Counted from the first letter of the stretch, positions 1-9,161 are shown. The stretch: 64,000 nucleotides of DNA from Aeromonas caviae (GCF_000819785.1 NZ_CDBK01000014.1:62001-126000), one strand, 5' to 3'. The notes: generated from the sequence alone by a model not told the origin. Numbers and translations are program-made.

Positions 1-1
1 T

Positions 2-331
2 GTGCGCCGCTTGATCCGGCTGAGCCGCAACCTGCCGGTGCAGGCGGTGGCACTCGGCGAGATTGCCGAGCTTGACCGCAACCACTGGTACGGCCATGGC
101 GACGCCACGCCCACGGTGCGCAGCGTGGTGGCGCATTGCCAGCTCATGATGGCGGCGGATCTCGCCTATCCCATCCTGCTGGACAGCGCCGGTCGGGTGA
201 TGGATGGCATGCACCGGGTAGGCAAGGCGCTGATGCTGGGCCACAGCCATATCGAGGCGCGTCGTTTTGCTGTGGATCCTGCCCCCGATTACCAGGATTG
301 CGACCCCGAGGCGTTGCCCTATGACGACTGA
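2..331 (+). CDS. ParB-fold-like hypothetical protein (5' end probably outside window)
   Basis: The reading frame is open from the first bases, so the true start may lie upstream; the first usable codon is GTG at 2. The visible 109 residues contain PILLDSAGRVMDGMHRVGKA (about 58-77), which resembles the D-G-x-H-R box of ParB/sulfiredoxin-fold proteins. That fold binds or hydrolyses nucleotides, but no helix-turn-helix is present, so this is not a partition protein. The C-terminus is acidic and ends PYDD. The next gene, nrdR, starts 134 bp downstream and gives no functional link. Function unknown; the fold call is an inference from one motif. Confidence 0.6.
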   Translation: MRRLIRLSRNLPVQAVALGEIAELDRNHWYGHGDATPTVRSVVAHCQLMMAADLAYPILLDSAGRVMDGMHRVGKALMLGHSHIEARRFAVDPAPDYQDCDPEALPYDD

Positions 332-465
332 GTCCTGCCCGAAGGCCTGGCAGGTTGTCCCTTGTTTTCATGGGCTTTTACCGGCTCTGGATGGCCGTGT
401 TACACTGGCCGGCCTAGCGCCAGCCCCCGGGGCCCGCGCCCATTTTCATCCACGCCGGAGGTCAG

Positions 466-915
466 ATGCATTGCCCTTTCTGTAGTGCCGTTGATACCAA
501 GGTGATCGATTCCCGTCTGGTGGCCGAGGGCCATCAGGTGCGCCGCCGTCGCGAATGCCTGCTCTGTCACGAGCGTTTTACTACCTTCGAAATGGCCGAA
601 CTGGTCATGCCCCGCGTCATCAAGTCCAACGGCTCCCGCGAGCCCTTCAACGAAGACAAACTGCGGGCCGGCATTCTGCGGGCGCTGGAGAAGCGGCCGG
701 TGAGCATGGAGGCCATCGAGAAGGCGGTCAACCACATCAAGTCCCGCCTGCGGGCCACCGGCGAGCGGGAGGTGGCCTCCCAATTGGTGGGCAATCTGGT
801 GATGGATGAGCTCAAGAGCCTGGACAAGGTGGCCTACATCCGCTTTGCCTCCGTCTACCGCAGCTTTGAAGACATTCGCGAATTCGGGGAAGAGATCGCC
901 AAGCTGGAGAAGTAA
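466..915 (+). CDS. nrdR: NrdR, ATP/dATP-sensing repressor of ribonucleotide reductase genes
   Basis: The protein has 149 residues, the usual family length. The N-terminal zinc ribbon is visible as C3-x2-C6 and C31-x2-C34 with a basic RRRRE stretch between them, which contacts NrdR boxes in DNA. The ATP-cone domain follows at about 49-139 ([20 protein letters not shown] onwards) and sets the oligomeric state according to ATP or dATP. The ATG is preceded by GGAGGTCAG. It sits just upstream of the riboflavin genes, the order known from several gammaproteobacteria, although a 276 bp gap suggests ribD has its own promoter. Assignment is secure from motif and length. Confidence 0.97.
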   Translation: MHCPFCSAVDTKVIDSRLVAEGHQVRRRRECLLCHERFTTFEMAELVMPRVIKSNGSREPFNEDKLRAGILRALEKRPVSMEAIEKAVNHIKSRLRATGEREVASQLVGNLVMDELKSLDKVAYIRFASVYRSFEDIREFGEEIAKLEK

Positions 916-1191
916 CGCCGGCCTGCGGCTCCCTATGTGAATAAGAGAGGGCCTGCCGTTGCGGCAGCGCCAGTTGTTACACCAGTGAGACATCTAGATA
1001 GCGCATCGTTGCACTGGTGAAAAAGTATGAGGGCGTGCGGCCGCATCCTGCGATGTGTGTGCCCGTCGCCATGGCGTCAGATGCCATGGCCGATCTGCCC
1101 GAGAAGGCGTGCGGCAAGCGCGTACACCCTATTTTCTTGTCCCATCGGATGGCCGTGCCACGGGGACAGGTTGCTGGACACAGGAGCCCGG
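916..1191 (+). other. nrdR-ribD intergenic region with an 8 bp inverted repeat
   Basis: No gene is supported in these 276 bp. It contains a perfect inverted repeat, CACCAGTG (980-987) and CACTGGTG (1012-1019), separated by 24 bases, which could be an operator or a leader hairpin. A frame upstream of ribD is open from 1027, but it has no Shine-Dalgarno sequence and no resemblance to RibD N-termini. No FMN-riboswitch core was recognised. Confidence 0.4.
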
Positions 1192-2301
1192 ATGTTTAGT
1201 CAAGACGATTACCAATGGATGAGCCGGGCCCTCGAACTGGCCCGGCGCGGCCGTTACACCACGGCTCCCAACCCCTGCGTCGGCGCCGTGCTGGTGAAGG
1301 CCGGCGTGGTGGTGGGGGAGGGCTGGCACAAGCGGGCCGGTGAGCCCCATGCCGAGGTCTATGCCCTGCACGCGGCAGGGGAAGAGGCCCGCGGTGCCAC
1401 CGCCTATGTGACCCTGGAGCCCTGCTCCCATCATGGTCGCACGCCCCCCTGCGCCGAAGCGCTCATCAAGGCCGGGGTGACCCGGGTGGTCGCCGCCATG
1501 GTGGATCCCAATCCCCAGGTGGGCGGGCGTGGCCTGCGGATGCTCTCCGAGGCGGGGATCAAGACCGATTTCGGCCTGCTGGCCGCAGAAGCCGAGGCCC
1601 TCAATCCTGGTTTCTTCAAGCGGATGCGCACCGCGTTCCCGCTGGTGACGGTCAAGCTGGGGGCTAGCCTGGATGGTCGCACCGCCATGGCGAGTGGCGA
1701 GAGCCAGTGGATCACCTCTCCGGAGGCGCGCCGGGACGTGCAGCGGCTGCGGGCCCGTCACGATGCGGTGCTCTCCAGCGCCGAAACCGTGCTGGCGGAT
1801 GGCGCCTCCCTCACCGTGCGCTGGGACGAGCTGCCCCCCTCGGTCAAGGCGGTCTATCCCAAAGAGACCCTGCGCCAGCCGCTGCGGGTCATCGTGGATT
1901 CGCAAAACCGGCTCACCCCGGATCTGCCCCTGTTCCAGAGCGAGAGCCCGGTACTGCTGGCCCGCCACAAGGCATCCGGTGAGTGGCCCGCCTGGGTGCA
2001 GCAGCTGGAAGTGCCGCTGCTGGATGGCAAGCTGGATCTGGTCAGCCTCTTCATGCTGCTGGCCAAACAGAATGTCAACTCGGTACTGGTGGAGGCGGGG
2101 CCGCGGCTATGCGGCGCCCTGCTGGAGAAGGGGCTGGTGGACGAGCTGGTGCTCTATCAGGCGCCCAAACTGATGGGGGATGAGGGGCGCGGCCTGTTCC
2201 ATCTGCCGGGGCTGACCCGGCTGTTCCAGGCCCCCAAACTCAACCTCAAGGATGTGCGCATGCTTGGCCAGGATATTCGCATCACTGCGAAAATAGCCTG
2301 A
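1192..2301 (+). CDS. ribD: RibD, bifunctional riboflavin deaminase/reductase
   Basis: Catalyses the second and third steps of riboflavin synthesis in the cytoplasm: deamination of the GTP-derived diaminopyrimidine, then NADPH reduction of the ribose. The start is the ATG at 1192 (MFSQDDYQWM) behind AGGAG; an in-frame upstream extension to 1027 lacks family similarity. In the 369 residues the zinc deaminase site is seen as HAE (53-55) and PCSHHGRTPPC (C78 and C87). The reductase domain occupies roughly 148-365, with VTVKLGASLDGRTA at its start. It is first in a run with ribE, ribBA and ribH. Confidence 0.97.
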   Translation: MFSQDDYQWMSRALELARRGRYTTAPNPCVGAVLVKAGVVVGEGWHKRAGEPHAEVYALHAAGEEARGATAYVTLEPCSHHGRTPPCAEALIKAGVTRVVAAMVDPNPQVGGRGLRMLSEAGIKTDFGLLAAEAEALNPGFFKRMRTAFPLVTVKLGASLDGRTAMASGESQWITSPEARRDVQRLRARHDAVLSSAETVLADGASLTVRWDELPPSVKAVYPKETLRQPLRVIVDSQNRLTPDLPLFQSESPVLLARHKASGEWPAWVQQLEVPLLDGKLDLVSLFMLLAKQNVNSVLVEAGPRLCGALLEKGLVDELVLYQAPKLMGDEGRGLFHLPGLTRLFQAPKLNLKDVRMLGQDIRITAKIA

Positions 2302-2356
2302 TTTTTCAATGTTCACGGGGGCATCCGTCGCCCCCGTCATCAGCAAGGTGATCTGC

Positions 2357-3010
2357 ATGTTTACCGGAATTATCGAAGCGGTGGGAACCCTGGCCGAGCT
2401 GCGTCGCCAGGGGGAGGACATGGCCCTCACCGTGCACGCGCCGACCCTGGACTTCAGTGACGTCAAGCTGGGCGACTCCATCGCCACCAACGGCGTCTGC
2501 CTCACCGTGGTGGCGCTCGGGGATCACAGCTATACCGCCGACGTCTCCCTGGAGACCCTCTCCCGCACCGGTTTTTCTGCCGCCAAGGTGGGGGATCCGG
2601 TCAACCTCGAAAAGGCGCTGATGCCCACCTCCCGCCTCGGCGGCCACCTGGTCTCCGGCCACGTGGACGGTATCGGCGAGGTGAAGAGCAAATCGTCCAG
2701 CGGCCGCGCCATCGAATACTGGATCAAGGCGCCGGGGGAACTCTCCCGCTACATCGCCGAGAAGGGGTCGATTGCGGTGGATGGCATCAGCCTCACCGTC
2801 AACGCCGTGCAGGGGGATCTGTTCCGGCTGACCATCGTGCCCCACACCGCCCAGGAGACCACCATCGCCCGCTGGAAACCCGGCTACCGGGTCAACCTCG
2901 AGGTGGACCAGATAGCCCGCTATCTGGAGCGGCTGATGACGGGCAAGCGCGAGCAGAGCAGTGCCTCTACCCTGACCCTGGAGAAGCTGGCCCAGTCCGG
3001 ATTCTTGTGA
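2357..3010 (+). CDS. ribE: RibE, riboflavin synthase alpha chain
   Basis: Dismutates two 6,7-dimethyl-8-ribityllumazine molecules to riboflavin and the pyrimidinedione. The 217-residue protein begins MFTGIIEAVG, the family signature, which fixes the start at 2357 rather than the in-frame 2309. It has two tandem lumazine-binding barrels, about 1-97 and 98-200. The second is recognisable from GGHLVSGHVDGIGEV and the following strands. It lies 55 bp after ribD with AAGGTG as ribosome site, so the two are probably co-transcribed. This gene is called ribC in some enterobacterial nomenclature. Confidence 0.96.
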   Translation: MFTGIIEAVGTLAELRRQGEDMALTVHAPTLDFSDVKLGDSIATNGVCLTVVALGDHSYTADVSLETLSRTGFSAAKVGDPVNLEKALMPTSRLGGHLVSGHVDGIGEVKSKSSSGRAIEYWIKAPGELSRYIAEKGSIAVDGISLTVNAVQGDLFRLTIVPHTAQETTIARWKPGYRVNLEVDQIARYLERLMTGKREQSSASTLTLEKLAQSGFL

Positions 3011-3147
3011 GCCGTTTTGACGGGAAAACGCGGTTCTGTGATCCCGCGCGGATTGAAACGGGGCCGCGTGCCCCCATCTAGAGCACAATACGCAGTATCA
3101 AGTCGAGCCGACTGGCTCAATCCCCAAGCATGTTGATGGAGTAGCCC

Positions 3148-4257
3148 ATGGCGCTGAGCACGACCCAGGAAATCATTGCCGATATCAAGGCTGGCAAGAT
3201 GGTGATCCTGATGGATGACGAAGACAGGGAGAACGAAGGGGACCTGATCATGGCCGCCTCCTGTGTCCGCCCGGAAGACATCAACTTCATGGCGCGCTAC
3301 GGTCGTGGCCTCATCTGCCTGACCCTGACCCGGGATCGCTGCAAGCAGCTGGCGCTGCCGCTGATGGTCGATCGCAACAATGCCCAGTTCTCCACCGCCT
3401 TCACCGTCTCCATCGAGGCGGCGGAAGGGGTGACCACCGGCATCTCCGCCGCCGACCGCGCCGTCACCGTGCAGGCCGCGGTGGCGCCCCATGCCAAGGC
3501 CGCCGATCTGGTGCAGCCCGGCCACATCTTCCCGCTGATGGCGCAGGATGGCGGTGTGCTGACCCGCGCCGGCCACACCGAAGCGGGCTGTGATCTGGCC
3601 CGGCTGGCCGGCTTCGAGCCAGCCTCCGTCATCGTCGAGATCCTCAACGAAGACGGCACCATGGCCCGGCGCCCGGATCTCGAGATCTTTGCCGAGCAGC
3701 ACGGCATCAAGCTCGGCACCATTGCCGACCTTATCGAATACCGCAACCAGCACGAGACCACGGTAGAGAAGGTGGCCGAGTGCAAGTTGCCCACCGAATA
3801 TGGCGAGTTCGACCTCGTCACCTTCCGCGACACCATCGACAACCAGGTGCACTTCGCCCTGAAGAAAGGGGACGTGAAGGCCGACCAGCCGACCCTGGTA
3901 CGGGTGCACCTGCACGACGTGCTGAGCGATCTGCTGCTCACCGACCGCCACAGCGCCCGCAGCTGGCCGCTGCCCAAATCCATGGCCCGCATCGCCGACG
4001 AGGGCGGGGTGCTGGTGATCCTGGGGGCGGAAGCCCATGGCGCCGAGCTGCTGGCCCGGGTCAAGGGTTTTGAAGCCGCCGACAAGGGGCTGGCACCGGA
4101 AGGGGCCAAGTGGCAGGGCACCTCGCGCCGGGTCGGGGTCGGTTCCCAGATCCTCAAGGCGCTGGGGGTCGGCAAGATGCGCTTGTTGAGCTCTCCCAAG
4201 AAGTACCATGCCCTCGGTGGCTTTGGTCTGGAAGTGGTGGAGTACGTCGGCGAGTAA
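3148..4257 (+). CDS. ribBA: RibBA-type protein: DHBP synthase with a degenerate GTP cyclohydrolase II-like domain
   Basis: The N-terminal half (about 1-205) is a complete 3,4-dihydroxy-2-butanone-4-phosphate synthase. It has the acidic loop [10 protein letters not shown] (about 23-32) and [16 protein letters not shown], which bind ribulose-5-phosphate and magnesium. The C-terminal half has the length and edges of GTP cyclohydrolase II. However, after LVRVH it reads LHDVLSDLL, and the cysteine pattern (E-C-L-T-G-D followed by a C-D-C pair) that binds zinc is absent, so GTP hydrolysis is unlikely. This matches the proteobacterial variant described as RibBX. A separate ribA should exist elsewhere in the genome. 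A strong terminator follows. Confidence 0.93.
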   Translation: MALSTTQEIIADIKAGKMVILMDDEDRENEGDLIMAASCVRPEDINFMARYGRGLICLTLTRDRCKQLALPLMVDRNNAQFSTAFTVSIEAAEGVTTGISAADRAVTVQAAVAPHAKAADLVQPGHIFPLMAQDGGVLTRAGHTEAGCDLARLAGFEPASVIVEILNEDGTMARRPDLEIFAEQHGIKLGTIADLIEYRNQHETTVEKVAECKLPTEYGEFDLVTFRDTIDNQVHFALKKGDVKADQPTLVRVHLHDVLSDLLLTDRHSARSWPLPKSMARIADEGGVLVILGAEAHGAELLARVKGFEAADKGLAPEGAKWQGTSRRVGVGSQILKALGVGKMRLLSSPKKYHALGGFGLEVVEYVGE

Positions 4258-4281
4258 GCGCTGCGTACGGTTGAATTCATC

Positions 4282-4314
4282 ACCATGGCCGCCCGTTGCG
4301 GCCATGGTTTTTTG
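4282..4314 (+). terminator. Intrinsic terminator after ribBA
   Basis: An 11 bp GC-rich stem, ACCATGGCCGC (4282-4292) with GCGGCCATGGT (4298-4308), has a five-base loop and is followed by a run of T. It lies 25 bp after the ribBA stop. The spacing implies that ribH-nusB has its own promoter; a TAGAAT hexamer at 4332-4337 is a candidate -10. Confidence 0.85.
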
Positions 4315-4390
4315 TCGCGGCTCTGTTGTGCTAGAATGCGTGCACTTTTGAGCCCGGCCCCTAATTGATTGCACAGAGACAGGATTTCCA

Positions 4391-4861
4391 ATGAAGATTA
4401 TCGAAGGAAATATCGCCGCTCCCGAGGCGCGTGTTGCTATTGTCGTTGCCCGTTTCAACAGCTTCATCAATGACAGCCTGGTGAACGGCGCGCTGGACGT
4501 GCTGAAGCGTCAAGGTCAGGTCCAGGAGAGCAATCTGACCCTGGTGCGCGTACCGGGGGCCGTCGAAATTCCCCTGGCGGCCAAGAAGCTGGCCAAGAGC
4601 GGTCAATACGACGCCATCGTCGCACTCGGCACCGTCATCCGCGGCGGTACCTACCACTTCGAACTGGTAGCGAGCGAGAACGGCAAGGGTCTGGCCCAGG
4701 TAATGATGGAATACGACATTCCCGTTGCCTTCGGCGTGCTGACCACCGAAAACATTGAACAAGCCATCGAACGCGCCGGTACCAAGGCGGGTAACAAGGG
4801 TGCAGAGGCTGCACTGAGCGCGCTCGAAATGATCAACGTCCTGAAACAACTGGACGTGTAA
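4391..4861 (+). CDS. ribH: RibH, 6,7-dimethyl-8-ribityllumazine synthase (riboflavin synthase beta chain)
   Basis: Condenses the ribitylaminopyrimidine with 3,4-dihydroxy-2-butanone 4-phosphate to give lumazine, the substrate of RibE. The 156 residues are normal for the family. Seen: the substrate loop [11 protein letters not shown] near 19-29, [11 protein letters not shown], and [14 protein letters not shown] with the catalytic histidine. The ATG at 4391 has a weak upstream ribosome site. nusB follows after 14 bp, so the two are cotranscribed, the ribH-nusB arrangement conserved in proteobacteria. Confidence 0.97.
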   Translation: MKIIEGNIAAPEARVAIVVARFNSFINDSLVNGALDVLKRQGQVQESNLTLVRVPGAVEIPLAAKKLAKSGQYDAIVALGTVIRGGTYHFELVASENGKGLAQVMMEYDIPVAFGVLTTENIEQAIERAGTKAGNKGAEAALSALEMINVLKQLDV

Positions 4862-4875
4862 CGAGGAGAAATGCA

Positions 4876-5289
4876 TTGAAACCGTCCGAGCGCCGTAAGG
4901 CCCGCCATTGCGCCACCCAGGCCATCTACCAGTGGCAGATGACCCAGGCCAACGTGGGCGACATCGAAGAGCAGTTCAAGATCGATCAGGACACCAAGGG
5001 TGTGGACCTGAACTATTTCCGCGATCTGCTGTTCGGGGTTGCGGTCCACTGCAACGAGCTGGACAAGGTGTTCGCGCCTTTCCTCTCCCGTCCGCTGGAA
5101 GAAGTGGACATGGTGGACAAGGCGATCCTGCGTCTGGCGACCTACGAGCTGACCCGTCGTGAAGATGTGCCGCCGCGCGTGGTGATCAACGAAGCGATCG
5201 AGCTGGCCAAAGCCTTCGCCGCCGATGACAGCCACAAGTTTGTCAACGGCGTCCTGGACAAGGTGATCAAGACGCTGCCCAAGCGCTGA
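4876..5289 (+). CDS. nusB: NusB, transcription antitermination factor (TTG start)
   Basis: NusB pairs with S10 (NusE) on boxA RNA and promotes processive transcription of rRNA operons. The 137-residue all-helical protein starts [20 protein letters not shown] and contains [17 protein letters not shown] and [12 protein letters not shown], both characteristic. The start must be TTG at 4876: the ATG at 4871 reads ATG-CAT-TGA and stops at once. GAGGAG at 4863-4868 is about 7 bases from the TTG. The unproductive ATG between the ribosome site and the real start could lower expression, but that is inference. Confidence 0.95.
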   Translation: MKPSERRKARHCATQAIYQWQMTQANVGDIEEQFKIDQDTKGVDLNYFRDLLFGVAVHCNELDKVFAPFLSRPLEEVDMVDKAILRLATYELTRREDVPPRVVINEAIELAKAFAADDSHKFVNGVLDKVIKTLPKR

Positions 5290-5319
5290 TCCTGCTGTCC
5301 GTCAGCAATTAAGAGAGGA

Positions 5320-5341
5320 GCCAGCTTATTGCTGGCTTTTT
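5320..5341 (+). terminator. Hairpin with T-run between the thiL ribosome site and its first ATG
   Basis: Stem GCCAGC (5320-5325) and GCTGGC (5331-5336) with loop TTATT, followed by TTTTT. It looks like a small intrinsic terminator for nusB. It lies between the only good Shine-Dalgarno sequence, GAGAGGAG (5313-5320), and the first ATG of thiL at 5347, so it may also act on thiL translation. Confidence 0.55.
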
Positions 5342-6306
5342 ACTGTATGGGTGAATTTGAGCTGATTGAGAAGTACTTCAAGGTCCCCCACGCCCGCAAG
5401 GACGTGGTGATGGGCCCTGGAGATGACTGTGCCCTGCTGACCCTGCCCCCCGACGCCCAGTTGGCGGTGAGCACGGACACCCTGGTGAGCGGCGTGCACT
5501 TCTTCCCCGACATGGATCCGGTGGATCTCGGCTACAAGGCGCTGGCGGTCAATCTCTCCGATCTGGCCGCCATGGGTGCCGAGCCGCGCTGGGTCTCCCT
5601 GGCCCTGACCCTGCCCGCCATCAACGAGCGCTGGGTCGCCGGTTTCGCCGAAGGGTTCCTCGAGCTCGCCGAGTACTACAACGTGGCGCTGGTGGGGGGA
5701 GACATGACCCGCGGGCCCCTCTCCATCACCGTCTCGGTGAAAGGATCGGTCCCGGCAGGTCGCGCCCTGATGCGCAGCGGCGCCAAGGCCGGTGACGGGG
5801 TCTACGTGACCGGCACCCTGGGAGATGCCGCCCTGGCGCTCTCCCACCTGCTGGGCAAGCGCACCCTCAACGAGAACCAGTTGGCGGCCGTGTTGCCGCG
5901 CCTCGACCATCCCCATCCCCGCATCCTGGCCGGTCAGGCCCTGCGCGGGCTGGCAAGCAGCGCCCTGGATCTCTCAGACGGCCTGGCGTCCGATCTCGGC
6001 CACATCCTCAAGGCGTCCGGCGTGCGGGCCCAGATCGATCTCAATCTGCTGCCCCTCTCCCCCGTGTTGCAGGATGCGGTGCCGGCCATGGATGCCTGGC
6101 AACTTGCTCTGGCCGGGGGCGACGACTACGAGCTCTGCTTCACCGTGCCCCAGGAGCATCACGGTGCCCTGGACACGGCACTGGCCAATTGTGGCGTGAA
6201 GTTCACCCGCATCGGTCGCATCCTGGCCGGGGAGCCTGGCATCGACTATCTGCAGGACGAGCAACCCGTCGAACTGCACCTCAAGGGCTGGGATCACTTC
6301 GCATGA
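5329..6306 (+). CDS. thiL: ThiL, thiamine-monophosphate kinase
   Basis: Phosphorylates thiamine monophosphate to thiamine diphosphate with ATP, the last step of cofactor synthesis. Family motifs: GPGDDCALL near 27-35, STDTLVSGVHF, LSDLAAMGAEPRW, GGDMTRGP and GGDDYELCF. Two starts are possible. TTG 5329 is 8 bases after GAGAGGAG and gives 325 residues. ATG 5347 gives 319 residues beginning MGEFELIEKYF, which aligns better with known ThiL N-termini but has no direct ribosome site. The longer form is reported because of the spacing; the six extra residues are uncertain. The stop overlaps the pgpA start (ATGA). Confidence 0.93.
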   Translation: MLAFYCMGEFELIEKYFKVPHARKDVVMGPGDDCALLTLPPDAQLAVSTDTLVSGVHFFPDMDPVDLGYKALAVNLSDLAAMGAEPRWVSLALTLPAINERWVAGFAEGFLELAEYYNVALVGGDMTRGPLSITVSVKGSVPAGRALMRSGAKAGDGVYVTGTLGDAALALSHLLGKRTLNENQLAAVLPRLDHPHPRILAGQALRGLASSALDLSDGLASDLGHILKASGVRAQIDLNLLPLSPVLQDAVPAMDAWQLALAGGDDYELCFTVPQEHHGALDTALANCGVKFTRIGRILAGEPGIDYLQDEQPVELHLKGWDHFA

Positions 6307-6791
6307 TGTCTTTCAAGATAAAGCCCGAACTGACGCGGCTGAACCTTAAAAACCCGCTCCACTTCCTGGCGGTGGGCTTTGGCTCCGGCCTCTCCCCCAA
6401 GGCGCCGGGCACCATGGGGACCCTGGCAGCCATCCCGCTCTATCTGTTGGTGAGCGGGCTGCCGACCTCCTGGTTCATCGCCCTGCTGGTGGTGGGTTTC
6501 GTGGCGGGCATCCGCATCTGCCAGAGCGCCACCGACGCCATCGGGATGCCGGATCACGGGGCCATCGTCTGGGACGAGGTCATCGGATTCGGGGTCACCA
6601 TGATTGCGGCCCCGGCCGGCTGGGAGTGGGTGCTGGCGGGCTTCGTGCTGTTTCGCCTGTTCGACGTGCTCAAGCCCTGGCCCATCTCCTGGTTCGATCG
6701 CCGCATTCACGGCGGGCTTGGCATCATGCTGGACGATCTCATTGCCGGCCTGTTCGCCCTGGCCTGCATGCAACTGCTTGCCCACTGGTGA
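6303..6791 (+). CDS. pgpA: PgpA, phosphatidylglycerophosphatase A
   Basis: Inner-membrane lipid phosphatase that converts phosphatidylglycerophosphate to phosphatidylglycerol. The 162-residue protein starts at ATG 6303, overlapping the thiL stop as ATGA, which implies translational coupling. Seen: VGFGSGLSPKAPGTMGTL near the N-terminus, the acidic motif IVWDEVIGF, DVLKPWPISWFDRR, and LDDLIAGLFA near the C-terminus, with three or four hydrophobic segments. thiL-pgpA is a common gammaproteobacterial pair. A strong terminator ends the operon about 75 bp on. Confidence 0.95.
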   Translation: MMSFKIKPELTRLNLKNPLHFLAVGFGSGLSPKAPGTMGTLAAIPLYLLVSGLPTSWFIALLVVGFVAGIRICQSATDAIGMPDHGAIVWDEVIGFGVTMIAAPAGWEWVLAGFVLFRLFDVLKPWPISWFDRRIHGGLGIMLDDLIAGLFALACMQLLAHW

Positions 6792-6867
6792 GGGGAGGCG
6801 GCATCTGAACGCCCTCTCGCTGTTTTTCACTCCTCTCCTCTTGCAAAGAGGCCGGATATACCGCACA

Positions 6868-6896
6868 CGCAGGCCCTGAGGGGCCTGCGTTTTTTT
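6868..6896 (+). terminator. Intrinsic terminator after pgpA
   Basis: A 9 bp stem, CGCAGGCCC (6868-6876) with GGGCCTGCG (6881-6889), has a TGAG loop and is followed by seven T. It closes the nusB-thiL-pgpA transcription unit. Confidence 0.92.
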
Positions 6897-7436
6897 GTAT
6901 GCAATCCCTCCCGGCTTGCCGTGCCGGCGGGCCTGTGGCCCAGGTTGATCCTTCTGCATTGTCCCTATTTAGCTCTGCCTATTTTTCCTTACTCCGGATA
7001 TGCTGCCGTCAAAAAATCATTTCACATAAATATTCACTACTCATTCGAAGCTGGTCAGCATAATGCTGATAGTGAATAAGATGGTTTGTTGCTATTTTGT
7101 TGAAACATAATTGGTTGATGGTCTCGCATTGCCAGCGTAATCTCTGGTAATGTGACTTTTATCGACATTTTAACCCCAGGGTGCCGGCATTCTCTGGGCA
7201 AAGTATTGCGAAATTGTATAACTGGATCATTTACACCCGCGGGCAAACCGACTAACTTACTCGCGGGTTATTCCAAAAAAATGCAAAAAACCCGCCCGGA
7301 TCGCTGGTTTGGCTGCCTCATGGATTGAGCGTTAATTACACAACAACGGCTCTCGAGCAGTACCAAGGCACAACCAGCATCTGCGGCTGATTTACGGACG
7401 AATTATTTGGGACGGATGTCCCCCGCAGAGGTAACC
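6897..7436 (+). promoter_or_regulatory. Long AT-rich leader of the peptide ABC transporter operon
   Basis: About 540 bp without a supported gene, clearly richer in A and T than its surroundings between about 6960 and 7290. It holds an inverted repeat, GCGGGTT (7263-7269) and AACCCGC (7289-7295), around an A-rich loop, and a TGTGA half-site at 7151 whose second half does not match CRP well. It probably carries the promoter and operators of the transporter genes, but no particular promoter can be fixed by eye. Confidence 0.45.
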
Positions 7437-9161
7437 ATGTCCTTGCTTGAAGTCAAAAACTTGCGGATCGAGTACCCCTCCCGCTACGGGGTGCTTGCCG
7501 CGGTCAAGGATCTCTCTTTTTCTGTTGAAAAGGGCGAGATCGTCGGCGTCGTCGGTGAGTCCGGCGCTGGCAAATCCACTATCGGCAACGCCGTCATCGA
7601 TCTGTTGAGCCCGCCCGGTCGCATCGCCCGTGGCGATATCTACCTCAACGGCGAGCTCATCTCCGGCAAGAGCCAGAACGAGATGCGGGCCATTCGTGGC
7701 TCGCGCATCGGTTTCATCTTCCAGGATCCCATGACCTCCCTCAATCCGCTGTTCACCGTGGAGCAGCAGCTGGTGGAGACCATCCTCGCCAACACCGACC
7801 TGTCCCGCGAGGCGGCCTTTGCCAAGGCCCTCGAGCTGATGGGGGCGGTGGGGATCCCGAACCCGGACGTGCGCATCAAGCAGTATCCTCACCAGTTCTC
7901 CGGTGGCATGCGCCAGCGGGTGGTGATCGCCATCGCCCTCTCCGGGGATCCCGAGCTCATCATCGCCGATGAGCCGACCACGGCGCTGGACGTCTCCATC
8001 CAGGATCAGATCCTCCAGCTCATCCGCAACCTGTGCAAAGAGCGCCAGGTAGGCTGCATGCTGGTGACCCATGACATGGGGGTGGTCTCCAACGTCACCG
8101 ACAAGGTGGCGGTGATGTACCGCGGCGATCTGGTGGAGTTCGGCACCACCGAACAGGTGCTGGGCCGCCCCAATCACCCCTATACCCGCAGCCTCATCTC
8201 GGCGGTGCCCCGCTCGGATGTGAAGCTGGTGCGCTTCCCCCTGGTCTCCTATATCGAGGATGCCGGTGCGGCGGATACCAGCATCGATCTCAAGACCCAC
8301 TGGCTCGGCCAGAGTCAGGACGAGCGCACCTATGAAGGCGCGCTGTTGCGGGTGGAGAACGTGGATCTGAAGTTCGTCACCAAAGATTCCATCTTCCCGA
8401 GCCGCCGCCAGTACGTGCGCGCCTGCAACAACATCAGCTTCGAGATCTTCGAGGGTGAGACCTTCGGTCTGGTGGGGGAGTCGGGCTCCGGCAAATCCAC
8501 CATCGCCCGTGCCATCACCGGGCTCTATCCGCCCGACACCGGCAAGATTGTCTTCGAGGGGATCGATCTCACCGCCCTGAAAGGGGAGCACGAGCGTCGC
8601 CCCCTGCGCCGCCAGATGCAGATGGTGTTCCAGAATCCCTACTCTTCGATGAACCCGCGCATGAAGGTGCGTGACATCATCGCCGAGCCGATCCGCTTCC
8701 ACCGCCTCGCCGAGAGCGAGCGGCAGATAGAGCAGATCGTCGGGGACCTGCTGGATCATGTGGGCCTGGGCCGCGGCGCCGGGGTCAAGTATCCCCACGA
8801 ATTCTCCGGTGGTCAGCGCCAGCGCATCTCCATTGCCCGCGCCCTGGCGACCCGCCCGCGCTTCCTCATCTGCGACGAGCCCACCTCGGCGCTGGATGTC
8901 TCGGTGCAGGCCCAGATCCTCAACCTGCTCAAAGACTTGCAACAGGAGCTTGGGCTCACCATGCTGTTCATCAGTCACGATCTGCCGGTCATCCGCCAGA
9001 TGTGCGACCGCATCGGTGTGATGCAGCACGGTCATCTGGTGGAAGTGGCCGAGACCGAGAAACTGTTCACCAATGCCGAGCATGAGTACAGCCGCAAGCT
9101 GATCTCCCTCATGCCGGAATTCAAGGGAATGTCCCGCGAGGGGCTGGAAATCGCAAGCTAG
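7437..9161 (+). CDS. Fused double ATPase of a peptide/nickel-type ABC importer (DppD-DppF-like)
   Basis: 574 residues made of two complete ABC ATPase domains, equivalent to DppD and DppF or OppD and OppF joined in one chain. Domain 1 (about 1-260): Walker [11 protein letters not shown]-loop region QDPMTSLNP, signature FSGGMRQR, Walker [13 protein letters not shown]. Domain 2 (about 300-560): [38 protein letters not shown]. The start is ATG 7437 after AGAGGTAACC; the upstream extension is not conserved-looking. It is first in an operon with a binding protein and two permeases. Substrate is unknown beyond the peptide/opine/nickel class. Confidence 0.93.
   Translation: MSLLEVKNLRIEYPSRYGVLAAVKDLSFSVEKGEIVGVVGESGAGKSTIGNAVIDLLSPPGRIARGDIYLNGELISGKSQNEMRAIRGSRIGFIFQDPMTSLNPLFTVEQQLVETILANTDLSREAAFAKALELMGAVGIPNPDVRIKQYPHQFSGGMRQRVVIAIALSGDPELIIADEPTTALDVSIQDQILQLIRNLCKERQVGCMLVTHDMGVVSNVTDKVAVMYRGDLVEFGTTEQVLGRPNHPYTRSLISAVPRSDVKLVRFPLVSYIEDAGAADTSIDLKTHWLGQSQDERTYEGALLRVENVDLKFVTKDSIFPSRRQYVRACNNISFEIFEGETFGLVGESGSGKSTIARAITGLYPPDTGKIVFEGIDLTALKGEHERRPLRRQMQMVFQNPYSSMNPRMKVRDIIAEPIRFHRLAESERQIEQIVGDLLDHVGLGRGAGVKYPHEFSGGQRQRISIARALATRPRFLICDEPTSALDVSVQAQILNLLKDLQQELGLTMLFISHDLPVIRQMCDRIGVMQHGHLVEVAETEKLFTNAEHEYSRKLISLMPEFKGMSREGLEIAS

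Noticed and set aside
1027-1191. Longer RibD N-terminus (55 extra codons)
   Set aside because: No ribosome site and no similarity to RibD; the AGGAG before ATG 1192 fits the known N-terminus.
916-3147. FMN riboswitch expected near riboflavin genes
   Set aside because: The conserved core was not found upstream of ribD, ribE or ribBA. It may lie with another ribB copy elsewhere.
7145-7172. CRP site in the ABC leader
   Set aside because: One TGTGA half is present, but the partner half (TCGACA) matches poorly; too weak to claim.
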